Part shown: positions 1 to 18,532 of the stretch, piece after piece
How positions within the stretch are numbered: position 1 is the stretch's first letter
How the letters are laid out: every line of letters starts with the position of its first letter
Assembly: GCA_028565635.1 (NCBI GenBank)
Contig: JAOXYB010017895.1
Location: forward strand, 1 to 18,532
Direction of reading: 5' to 3'
Source: Phoronis ovalis
Lineage: Eukaryota; Phoronida; Phoronidae
DNA: 18,532 nucleotides
Program-made: the position numbers and the translations under genes
Notes under the pieces: model-generated
The model's input: the letters and a program-made list of their open reading frames with translations, nothing else
Told to the model about the DNA's origin: nothing
Databases searched by the model: none

Positions 1-91
1 AATTCGTACACCCATATTTTCGGAGAATTTTGTATTTCCCAAATTTCGTACACCCCCCAAAATTAAAAAAAATAATTTTTTTGTACGAATT
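1..91. repeat. Inverted and direct TTCGTACA repeat at window edge
   Basis: AATTCGTACA at 1-10 is matched by its reverse complement TGTACGAATT at 82-91, and a further direct copy TTCGTACACCCC lies near 46-57. It may be the end of an element cut by the window edge. Confidence 0.4.
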
Positions 92-1056
92 TCAGAAGAA
101 TTACCGTAATTGTAACAGAACTTCAACTGCAAATAGTTTTTCAATTGGCTGTACTACTTTTATTACATTATAAATAATTCTTATGTGTCTGTTGCCCGTG
201 GTTTTTCGTACAGAGTCATATGTATCATTGTGAAACATACAAAAGGCACTAATACATCACATCTATTTGGTTATAAATAGTTATTGATAGATTTAACATA
301 CTTTATGCAAATTTTCTGACAAATTACCAAAAGCTATTAATTACAGGTAAATAAACAAATTTTGAGCCATTTGACATCACCAGCTATTTTTTGATGGTAC
401 AAAAAACACATGCAATGAATATTACAATACTGGTATTAAAAAGCACTCTAGCCTTTTATTACTGCTTAACGGTGTCTTTGAAGAAAGTAGCCAACAGATT
501 CTGTTTGATTAATTGTGGTATTTTGATACTGATGCTCTTACTAAAATCTTACTTTCATTGACACTTGCATGTAACAAATACAGGAAACCTTTGATCTTTT
601 ATATAAGTATATACTTACAAATGCTATATGCATACATAACTCTTAAAAAAGTAAATAAAAAGAGGGCAGGCCGTATATGTTCTTTTTCGGTCCGATTGTA
701 TTTAAATCAATTGGTTTTGTAATATTTTTTATTGAATATGAACAAGGGCAAGGGTATTAATATTTATATTAAAGATTTTCTCCTGTGTAGAAATTTAAGA
801 AGAACATTTTTAAATGTTTTATATCAAAGTAAATAGCAACATTTGTTATTGCATGTAAAGCTACTTGTGAAAGTTAGAATGATTTTTTTAGCTCAAGGCT
901 GTGTATTGTGTTTAGTCCTTTTACATGACTATGAAGTGCAAAAGAGTCAGATTACGAAATGACTGGATTTGTTTGTATTTATCATTGATTCCTTGGGAGA
1001 TAACTTCTTTTTCATATATAAGGGTATGCTTGACTGGGACCTTAAACTTACTGAGC

Positions 1057-1180
1057 ATCCTCCATACCAAAATTTTCATGTTTTTTTGGTACAACCTCTA
1101 TACCAGCCCAGAAATTATATACTCTACCAAAATTTTCGTTTTTAGTATATACTCTACATACCAACCCAGAAATTTTACTT
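1057..1180. repeat. Degenerate tandem repeat, period about 58-60
   Basis: ACCAAAATTTTC occurs at 1066-1077 and 1126-1137. ACCARCCCAGAAATT occurs at 1102-1116 and 1160-1174. The two interleave as about two copies of one unit. GAGCATCCTC flanks appear near 1053 and 1357, suggesting a larger repeat family. The 136-residue open frame here is a by-product. Confidence 0.6.
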
Positions 1181-2040
1181 TTTTGGGGGCAGTTACCAGA
1201 CGTCCTCTATATCAACGCTTTAATATTTTAATACATGTATTCAGTCTATGTTGGAAAGGTAGTAGAGTAAGATATTTTTTGGATATTTTTCATATGCAGT
1301 GTCATTCATGGACTTCATCTATACCTGAACCCTGAAAAAAGGGGCCTACTCCAGCAGAGCATCCTCGTCCCCAAGTCATTACTGTTGCGATCTCATAGGG
1401 ATTGAGTCATTTCTTTTTAATTGTGTTTAATGCAAAACAGTAAAAATGAGGAAGTGCATATGTTGTTTTAGTAGTTTATTAGGACAAACAGTGTTCTGCT
1501 TCAATTTGCAGCTGTGGAAGAATTAAATATGGTTCTGCTGAAAAACCATCCACCTTCATGTAAATATCAATGAACATTACCTCACATGACCCATGGGAGT
1601 TAGTCATGAAACTACTTTTATGTTATGTTAGTCAGTATTAATTGGCACATTCACTATCATTTCCCTTGTTGTTTTTTGGCATCCCTATACTAAATCATTA
1701 TATTGCTTGATAGACAATTGACTAACATGACAAATCAGTTTTACAAAGTAGATCAATTTATGGGCAGTGGTGGTAGTAGACTCCAAAGCACTTTCTGGAG
1801 CTTTTCACAGTTGTCTCCCCTGTGCTATGTTTATATAACCTTGTCCTGGGCTAGACAAGGTATGTTATCACATTAACCTACTGATTAACTGTGTGTTTGC
1901 AAACATAAAATTTAATGCTCAGTTTAAGTTAAATTATGAAAATATCATTTTAATTTCTTTTTGAAATTTTATTTTAGATAAAAAAGTGTGTTTTTTTAGA
2001 ATTTTGTTAATTTAAATCTTGGATGATTATGTTATCTTCC

Positions 2041-2347
2041 GGGGTACTCAAGTTATTTTTTTGTGGGGGTATGCAGCCCAGTTGAATATTTTGGATTTGG
2101 ATTGTATACTTCTAATAATTTGGATTAATTTTAGATTTGTATCCATAAATAGTTTTTGAAATTTGGTTGTATCAGTCAGTTTGCGTAAAAATGGATTGAA
2201 AATTTTGTATTTCTACCCTTACATTTCCCAAAATTTTGATTGCTACCCTTATATTTAAAAAAAATGGACTGGGTTAGCTACCACAAGCTAATATTTTGGA
2301 TTGGGTTGGGCGGCACATCCCTGTAGTAAAAAAACCATGAGTACCAC
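2041..2347. mobile_element. Diverged inverted-repeat element
   Basis: The left end (GGGGTACTC, T-run, GGGGGTATGCAGCCCA) aligns with the reverse complement of the right end (TGGTACTC, T-run, CAGGGATGTGCCGCCCA), imperfectly over about 45 bases. Inside are two CTACCCTTA units, and AATATTTTGGATT occurs in direct orientation at 2085-2097 and 2290-2302. Probably an old non-autonomous element with no coding capacity. Confidence 0.4.
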
Positions 2348-4245
2348 CAGGTCGTCTTCTACTCTGATAAATGTTAAACTCATATCTTTATAACTATACT
2401 TAGAAAGCAATTTTTTCTGGGTAACTAGCTGTTATGCAGCATCGATGTATATCACTAGAGTTTCATAGAAAGTGTTTTCATTTTATATTTTGAGAAAAGA
2501 CTTTTTACCATTATACATCAACTTTTACTTATCAACCTACCAACTACTTATAACCAACCTTTGAAGGGGTTCTATTTGTGTGAGGAGTTTATAGTAAGGA
2601 CATTTGGCAACTATGCAAATTAGGTTTCTTATCTAAATAGCTTTACTTTTTTTAGATAGATAATTTAGCACACTGACATTTTTTTCTAAGAAAAGCGCAA
2701 CAGCTGGCTAGATAGGAAAATCAACTGCAAATGTTTCATAGTTGTTGTTTTTATGTGTGATACAATTACATGGTACACATAATTATTAAATGTTGTGGTA
2801 TAAGGTTCCCCAGGTTTGTCTAAAGTGCTACGTTTCCCCTGTAGCATTCAGGATTTGATATTAAAGGTTAAAGAAAGTTGAAGCTGCAAAAAAGTTGCTC
2901 ACCATTGCAGTAAAAACATTTTTTGTCTGGATGTTGATTTTTATGTTGTATTAATAGTGATTTATCTCTAGTTTTGTCCTTTGATGCTGATCCTATTTCT
3001 ATGTGTTCACTTGTTCATATTTTTGGGCATATCTTCAATGCTAAGTAAATTATTTTTTTTCTATGAATCTGTACTACTATTTGTGAGTTTCCTGCAGTTT
3101 AATAGATGCAACAGATACAGATATAGAAAATGAGCCTAGATCTTTGCAATGAGAATTACTTAGTTTAAGTCTATATTGCAAGGGTCATACCAATTGAAGT
3201 TCTGCCAAAAAATCATTTAAAGCCTATTATCATTAGAGTAAGGTCAGGGGGAGTACAAAGGTTGTCTCTTTTTAGAAAATAATGACACCACCTAATAAAC
3301 CACAAGGTGCCAGCCTCTAAACTTGCACAATTTAAGGATCTAAAATTTAAAAGTACCAATAAAACTATCAATATTTTATAATTAAAAAAAATAAAATCGT
3401 TAAATGTTAATTATGCTAGAATAACTAATTATTTTGCACATCCTTAGTCTATAGTTACTTAATTCTTTCTTTTAGAGGCAATGCATTTAGAGATTTAGAA
3501 TAAGCAGGGTATCAGTTTATGTATAATCTTGTATGCAAATAAGCGATTGTTCATTGCACTATAATTTTATATACTGTAGTCATCTGACCCCTCCCTTGAA
3601 TATAAGTTCTAAGCAATCGTTCGGTACAAGCCTCTTCTGGAGTTCTCACGGTTTTAAAAATAAAAAGCCATTTTGTATAGAATCTCTCTCAAAAGAGTTT
3701 TTATCAGAAATGAAAGTTCAGGCCTTTATTTGGATAAATCTGGAATTTGTTATTGTTTAAAGTGAAATACTGTACTGGTAAATTCTGACAAACTGGTCCT
3801 GTGCCTAATGCCAGGACAAGAAAAAGATGCTAGAATTTGCATATTTCTTCATCATTTTTCTGAACAAAATTTTAAGATACCTAATAATTATATGCTAAAA
3901 ACCTTAACCTGAATAGTCAGGCCAATGACCAAGTTGAATTGAGTCCAATGTAAAGCTGCTCACATGTACACCAGTATAGTTCCTAAGCTTTCAAGTTGAT
4001 GATGACTGCCAATCAAAAATGATTGACACTTATAAACAAATACATGCAATTGTTTTGGAGTTGTTAACATTGTGGCATTGTTTTACAACTGTTATACACA
4101 TGTATGCATGTGATAATGGATAGTTAACTATTTTGCAACTGTTTTTAAAATTACCAACTATAAAAATGATTGACTTGTTATTTTATTGTATTGTGTTTTC
4201 TATCTTAAGACATAGGGTTTCCAAATGTCTTCTTTCATTTTTTAG

Positions 4246-13780
<9,535 letters not shown>

Positions 13781-13791
13781 GCTAAAGTCTG

Positions 13792-13797
13792 AATAAA
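13792..13797 (+). promoter_or_regulatory. Poly(A) signal candidate for terminal exon B2
   Basis: AATAAA 12 bases after the TAA of the minimal last exon. The placement supports a short 3' UTR, although chance cannot be excluded. Confidence 0.4.
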
Positions 13798-14663
13798 ATG
13801 TACACATAGGTTAATCCTTACATAGTGTTTCTAAATTACATGTACTCAACATTAATAACATCTCTGGAGAAATGATTAAAGACTTTAGTACTTCCAGGGT
13901 AGCAGTTAACTGATTTACAAAGTGTGGTGGAAACCATTTTAATGGACTGGGGTAGCACCACTGCTTGTTTATAGCATGCCAAATAAAGAAATATTATTAT
14001 CACAAGGGAATATATATTTTCAGGACAATCTTCTCCAGTTCAATTGTGATGACTTCAAAGAAATATTCTGAAGAAATCCCTTGCAAATGTCAGTGAATGA
14101 ATGAAGAAACATATAATTTCGTGATTATTGACGTGGAGTCTGTGGTGCTGTAGAACTGAAAAAATGTTGTAAAATTTGTATAACCATATGGAAATGAACT
14201 ATTGCTTGCATAGGACTGTGGCCAATGACATTTTATAGATATCAGTGCAATGTTAAGTAATCTCACATACATTGCCAACATGCACTTTAAAATTATTTCT
14301 TTTTTTTTGCTTTTAATGTTAAATATACATTGCTCAAAACAACTTCTAAATGTATTATGTGCTACTTATGGTGCTACTTATTAAATTTTATATACAATTA
14401 TAACCTCATTGGGTTTTTAATTAATATAGCAATAGAAAAAAACAGGTTGATGTTATTGAGATGAGGAGAATTGTGGTCATTATTCTAATTGTAAAGATTT
14501 TGTTACAAATCTCAATGCTGAAGGAACAGAACACGGGACGTTTTGGTTTGCATGGCTTTATTTACTTAGTTACAAACTGGAAGTTCCTAGCAAGCTGCCT
14601 GAGGGTACGACTTTAAAATCAAATTACTGGTACCCATGTTTGTGAATAGGTTTTTGAAAAAGC

Positions 14664-14780
14664 CCCTAATTGCATTTTCCCATTTTTAAAATTTGACCCC
14701 TTTTCACTAACTGAAAGAAATTTTAGATGCCCTAAATGCATTTTTGAGAAAATTTTAACCCTTTTCACTGCAATTGGCTA
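14664..14780. repeat. Short degenerate duplication (CCCTTTTCACT)
   Basis: Two copies of an AT-rich unit ending in GACCCCTTTTCACT and AACCCTTTTCACT, each preceded by a run like GCATTTT or AAAATTT, spaced about 60 bases. Weak and diverged. Confidence 0.4.
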
Positions 14781-14888
14781 TTTACTTATATTATTGCTGT
14801 AAGAACTGTAGTAAGATTTCCATTGTGCAGTAAAGAGGGGAGTGTATATGTTTTGCATGCACCGCAAATGGGCTGTTTTTTAAATGTG

Positions 14889-14930
14889 GAATGGTGAAAG
14901 CAGCCGAATAATTTGAATGGTGAAAGCAGC
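14889..14930. repeat. Direct repeat GAATGGTGAAAGCAGC
   Basis: Two exact 16-base copies at 14889-14904 and 14915-14930, period 26, followed by related GTGAATGGTGA and GTGAATGATG words up to 15000. Confidence 0.7.
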
Positions 14931-15682
14931 TGAAATTAACTGGCGAATCGTGAATGAGTTTGTCCATGTGAATGGTGACAATTTACGGTGTGAATGATGT
15001 TCGAATAAAATAATCATGCATATATGCAAACAACTACAAATAGCTGATAATAGATAATGATTTACCTTCAATTCACTCTACATTGTAAATGTTTTTAACA
15101 TGATTGACATTAGGAAAAGTAAGTTCGTCTTGCATTTAGAGGTTGAAAAGTTTACACAAGACAGAATCAAATCAAAATATTGTCTTGATTTTAAAAGGAG
15201 CTATATAGTTACTAGTAATGATATTGGACACTTGTAGAATCTTTTGTTAGTAAAATAATCATTTTACAGACATTACATTGTTTTAAACAATACTTAGATA
15301 TATAGATACAAAGCAGAAAGTTGAAAATTCACTTTAAATAGATGTCTCTAAAATGGTGTCTCAGTTTAATAGACGTAGTTAGCACCCAAAGTTAACACAA
15401 TTATTGTTTCGTAGAGCAATATAACTACGAAACCTGACAGCATTCAAAGTTAGCCTGCTCATAATGCGGATACAGCAATAGTTAGCATCTTGAATTTCAG
15501 AAAACTTTGTTATGTTTTTGCATTGTTATTTCACGATTAAACCTTTGGCAAATGAAACTAAAGAGTTTTGATCATGAATAGCAGAAGCGCCCACCAGGTC
15601 TGTTCCACATAATATCTGCCTGGGGAGAATTTGTTCCCCAGAGCAATCTGCCGGGCTGATAAACCTTAAATAGGTCATCCAC

Positions 15683-15847
15683 CTGGCAAGGGGGAACAGA
15701 TCGGCCTTTCTAAAGCAACATTTACAAAATGATTTATTTATGAAATGAAAAACATATTTTTCAAATTTCACCTTGCAACTGAGACTATTTCAGTTGACGG
15801 ATGTAGTTGACTGGCAAAGGGGAACAGATCTGACTTTTCAAAGCAAC
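15683..15847. repeat. Diverged direct repeat, period 128
   Basis: CTGGCAAGGGGGAACAGATC at 15683 recurs as CTGGCAAAGGGGAACAGATC at 15811; the similarity runs 37 bases to AAAGCAAC with six mismatches. A small hairpin (CTGGGGA, 15620-15626; TCCCCAG, 15635-15641) lies just upstream. Confidence 0.65.
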
Positions 15848-16080
15848 GCGATTCTAATTTCAGTTGACAGCTGAGATTATTCACCTAACAGATACAGCTT
15901 ATTAAGCTGGCTGGTAAATAAAAAAAATCAGCTTGCAGGTGAATTGGGAACATCTACCAGAAGTGACGTGTTATATTGAAATATAAAGAACACTAAACCT
16001 GAATAATAATGCTATATATTTAACATTTAATTACATGTTCACCAAAATGTCAGATTTTGACTCTCAAGAGCTGCTCCAAA

Positions 16081-16123
16081 ATGGGTGATTCCTCCTCCTA
16101 AATGCATGGGTGATTCCTCCTCC
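16081..16123. repeat. Exact 18-base direct repeat
   Basis: ATGGGTGATTCCTCCTCC occurs at 16081-16098 and again at 16106-16123, period 25, with seven intervening bases. Confidence 0.8.
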
Positions 16124-16629
16124 ATTAGACTTGATGGTCTGTATGTATGCTGTAATGCATAATACATTAAAACAAGATTCAAAGTATATATACAACAGTT
16201 TTTATCAAATTTATGCATTCAAATAGTTAGTCTTAAATATCTCTAATGTTGACTATAATTATTTTTGTGAAATTATGTCTACCAATTTCTTGATAGTATG
16301 ACTTTTTTCTGATACTTAATCCACTGATAACTAAACTTTTTCGAGTTTATTGTGATGATAAAAAAAATAATATATGAATTTGGAAATACCTGGCTTAAAT
16401 TACATCAAAGTAAATCACATATATTTATACTAGCAGTGAAACTGAAAACATTGACTGAAATCAATGTAAAAATTGAAAACACAACTTATAATAAAGTCAA
16501 CAAATAATTAAATAATAAAAAAAAGTCATCTAAAATATCTTATAAAAGTCAGAATAAGTGAGGTGTCGGGATTTATAATGTAGACATATTGCAAGTTTGT
16601 GAGTTGATATATATGGTAAATTGTTTTTG

Positions 16630-16715
16630 AAAGCTGTGGTGAATAGCACTGTTCACTCCTGAATGGGAATGAGGTGAATAGTGAATTTTCTTTTTGATAG
16701 TGAATGGTGATCTGT
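16630..16715. repeat. GTGAATRGTGA motif cluster
   Basis: GGTGAATAGCAC, GGTGAATAGTGAA and GTGAATGGTGATC follow each other, the same family of words as near 14889-15000. An ACACTCCCCTC block just after it is the reverse of AGGGGAGTGT near 14836. Confidence 0.45.
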
Positions 16716-17190
16716 GGGGGTACACACTCCCCTCAGTAAAAGTGCCCTTTTGCATATGTAATCCTTATTGCGTAATATGCGTTACCATGCTTTGCTTTTT
16801 AAAACCCTTTATACTTGTACATCTGTACCAGCCGTTGATTTCAGTCAGACCCCTCCCCAGGGCAAGCTGCTAAGGATATTTTTTTCAAGGGGGGTGACAA
16901 TTTTAGGAGGGAATTTAATTTGGAATACTTTATTTTTATGAGATTTGTGTTAAGTTTTTATTTAAGGCTGGAGGATATTTGAGAAACATCTTGTGTATTG
17001 ATTTGTAGCCTTCAATCTGAAATCTTTTCGAAATTCATTTTTTACCGCTAGAGGAATTCGAAACAAAATCCTTATTCGCCACCAGGTAGCATGGCAATCA
17101 GGTGACAGTCTTCTAACCGGCATATTCTGTATGCGATTAATTCCATTAATTTTTAGCCATTGTTGTTTATAAGTATAGAATAGTGATTAA

Positions 17191-17198
17191 TGACGTCC
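17191..17198 (+). promoter_or_regulatory. CRE-like site upstream of second gene
   Basis: TGACGTCC, one base from the palindromic cAMP-response element, about 150 bases upstream of ATG 17341. No TATA box was recognised. A single short match, so only suggestive. Confidence 0.2.
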
Positions 17199-17340
17199 AA
17201 ATTAGCTAAAAATAATCAAGTTTAAAGTAATTCGGGAGACTGAGTTACTTTGGTATTGCCACTGCACACAAACTCGGTATTCAAAAATCCCCACCGAAAT
17301 TCAGTGAAATTGTCTGAGAATTACGATTTAAGCATTTGCT

Positions 17341-17406
17341 ATGGATTGGGAAAGCAAATTTTCATCAATTGTCAGAGAAACAGAAAATAATCTAGCAAAA
17401 GTAAAG
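17341..17406 (+). CDS. First coding exon of an unrecognised gene
   Basis: ATG followed by 21 open codons (MDWESKFSSIVRETENNLAK, then VK) and a GTGTGT donor at 17407, phase 0. G at +4 helps initiation, and an in-frame TAA at 17329 lies just upstream, so this is the first ATG of the frame. The charged, heptad-like pattern suggests a helix or coiled coil. The local base mix is less AT-rich than the intergenic DNA before it. I do not recognise the family. Confidence 0.5.
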
Positions 17407-18242
17407 GTGTGTATATAAAGGATTTGTGCCGATGTGCCTTGAGTTTAACCTTTAACTTTTGAAGGTTCCAACATTTGTTGGCGTTGGCTATTCAATTTCC
17501 GACGAAGTTTATTGTTGTCCTTATACTGTTCATAGTCGCAGCATACGGGAGCATACATGAATCTATCTGGCTACTGTTTAGTAGCAGCCTACCTTGGCAA
17601 CCTACTTTTATCGTTTTTAATGTTATTCTAATCTAGAAGTAGAACTAAGCTGACAACAGTAGGCTATAGTAATACTAATAGTAATATTGGGATCTTAGCT
17701 AAGTCAACATAACTCTCCAGGCCTTTCATCCGGGGGAGGGGCAGCATCCGTCAACATGAATTAGAAAGTGGGTATGCATGTTCCAGCAAATTTCCGTGCA
17801 TGAAGGTGTAGCCATGGAAGTGTAACATGCATTACTCTTCCATGGTATGTTTTTTGTCCCAAAATCACGAAAAGGGTGTTTTTAAGCTAATGTCCCTAAA
17901 ACTTTCACTTCGTAGGATCAACCTAGGTCCACTCAACTGGGTCACGCTATGAGGGCGTTCAGTATTTCTTTCAACAGGTCAATAGTTTTGAAGTTGCAAG
18001 GGTCACTCCATAAGAGGCTTGTTTTTATGTTTTAAAAAAGCCATGTTGCCACATGGGTACCCAAATTTTCATATTGCCTGGAGACTCATTGCCTCCAAAG
18101 TAAGACTCCAGTGAACCAAAGTTCCAATAATCGCAACCTTTGTCTACATTTCATAATTCAAGTTTCAGTTACAGTATACAATCCCCCAGTACAGTTTTGT
18201 CATAATGTATGAGCCAAATTACTTGAATCCTTTGTATTGTAG
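17407..18242 (+). other. Intron of the second gene
   Basis: 836 bases from GTGTGT to TTGTAG with no coding signal. It contains a small inverted repeat, CCATGGAAG (17812-17820) and CTTCCATGG (17837-17845), 16 bases apart. Confidence 0.45.
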
Positions 18243-18300
18243 CAACGTCTTGGATCAGCCAGATCATCAGCGCTTTCAAGTCTTTCACCATCCATGTCAG
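18243..18300 (+). CDS. Second exon of the unrecognised gene
   Basis: The acceptor TTTGTATTGTAG ends at 18242. In phase 0 it reads QRLGSARSSALSSLSPSMS plus one base, with donor GTTAGC at 18301. It joins in frame to the exon ending at 17406, giving a helical start followed by a Ser-rich stretch. It would also fit in phase behind the kinase exon ending at 13655, but that is 4.6 kb away and has a nearer last exon. The gene continues beyond the window. Confidence 0.5.
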
Positions 18301-18520
18301 GTTAGCTGAATTAAACACTGAGTAAAATTAAACATTTTCTAGTCAGAATTCAGATTTCTCACCACAACTACCATATGTAAAGTTTATTACAGCACCACTG
18401 AAATCCACTAAATCATTTCCTGATACCAGCTGATAGTCTTAGTAAACAGCTGTTATAAACTATCTGCATATTAAATAAGGGTGTCTAGGGGAAAAAGGAT
18501 GTAAAAAAAAAGTTAAGTTT

Positions 18521-18532
18521 ATATATATATAT
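18521..18532. repeat. AT dinucleotide run at window end
   Basis: Six AT units running to the end of the window; true length unknown. Confidence 0.7.

Larger units (their letters stand above)
1..4245 (+). other. Probable long intron upstream of the catalytic-loop exon
   Basis: No exon with an acceptable splice pair or kinase N-lobe sequence (Gly-loop, VAIK, alpha-C Glu) was found here. Candidate AGGT or CGGT donors do not follow a His codon. The open frames present are short and low in complexity. It holds the repeats listed separately at 1-91, 1057-1180 and 2041-2347. It is probably the 3' part of an intron longer than 4.2 kb. Confidence 0.55.
13800..17340. other. Intergenic region
   Basis: No exon with good splice sites or recognisable protein was found on either strand between the last kinase exon and the ATG at 17341. 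Minus-strand open frames at 14090-14281, 14880-15071, 15526-15771 and 16573-16755 are short and coincide with repeats. The region holds the short repeats listed separately. Confidence 0.5.

Noticed and set aside
925-1335. 136-residue open frame on plus strand
   Set aside because: It covers the degenerate tandem repeat, has no kinase or other family features, and is an accident of repeat sequence.
1840-1861. Hairpin CCTTGTC / GACAAGG
   Set aside because: A 7-base stem with no flanking evidence is expected by chance in a window this size.
3533-3760. 75-residue open frame, possible upstream exon
   Set aside because: Not kinase N-lobe sequence, no matching donor after a His codon, and starts at a non-standard codon.
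15526-15771. 81-residue minus-strand open frame
   Set aside because: Falls on the GGGGAACAGATC repeat region with no recognisable domain.

Overview
The window is nuclear DNA of an animal. Short coding exons sit in AT-rich DNA with GT-AG splice sites and one GC-AG intron, and non-autonomous inverted-repeat elements lie in the introns. No bacterial operon, rRNA or tRNA structure was seen. The repeat style (TA-flanked terminal inverted repeats rich in TTTCGCG, many degenerate invertebrate-type repeats) suggests a marine invertebrate, possibly a mollusc or other lophotrochozoan. That placement is an inference and weak.

One gene dominates. From 4246 to 12894 (or 13780) on the plus strand I can join twelve exons in frame, with matching intron phase at every junction. 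They encode the C-terminal part of a Ser/Thr kinase of the AMPK-related group, most like HUNK (hormonally up-regulated neu tumour-associated kinase). The window enters the protein at the catalytic-loop RDLKMEN. The DFG motif, the activation loop with its conserved Thr, the APE motif and the whole C-lobe follow, then a UBA-like segment, then a Ser/Lys/Asn-rich tail of about 680 residues. The N-lobe exons are not visible, so bases 1-4245 appear to be one long intron with only degenerate repeats.

The 3' end of this gene seems to have two versions. After the exon ending at 12228, splicing may go to a terminal exon at 12851-12894 (stop TGA, AATAAA about 450 bases later). It may instead go to an exon at 13498-13655 and then a minimal last exon at 13772 (stop TAA, AATAAA 12 bases later). 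All phases agree with either choice.

Introns carry three clear inverted-repeat elements: a 126-base snap-back repeat (4335-4460), a hAT-like miniature element with an 8-base target duplication only 4 bases downstream of an exon end (6612-7009), and a TA-flanked mariner-like miniature element (10294-10797).

Bases 13800-17340 are intergenic, with diverged short tandem repeats. A second plus-strand gene seems to begin at ATG 17341 with a 22-codon first exon and a phase-matched second exon at 18243-18300. It runs off the window. I do not recognise its product.
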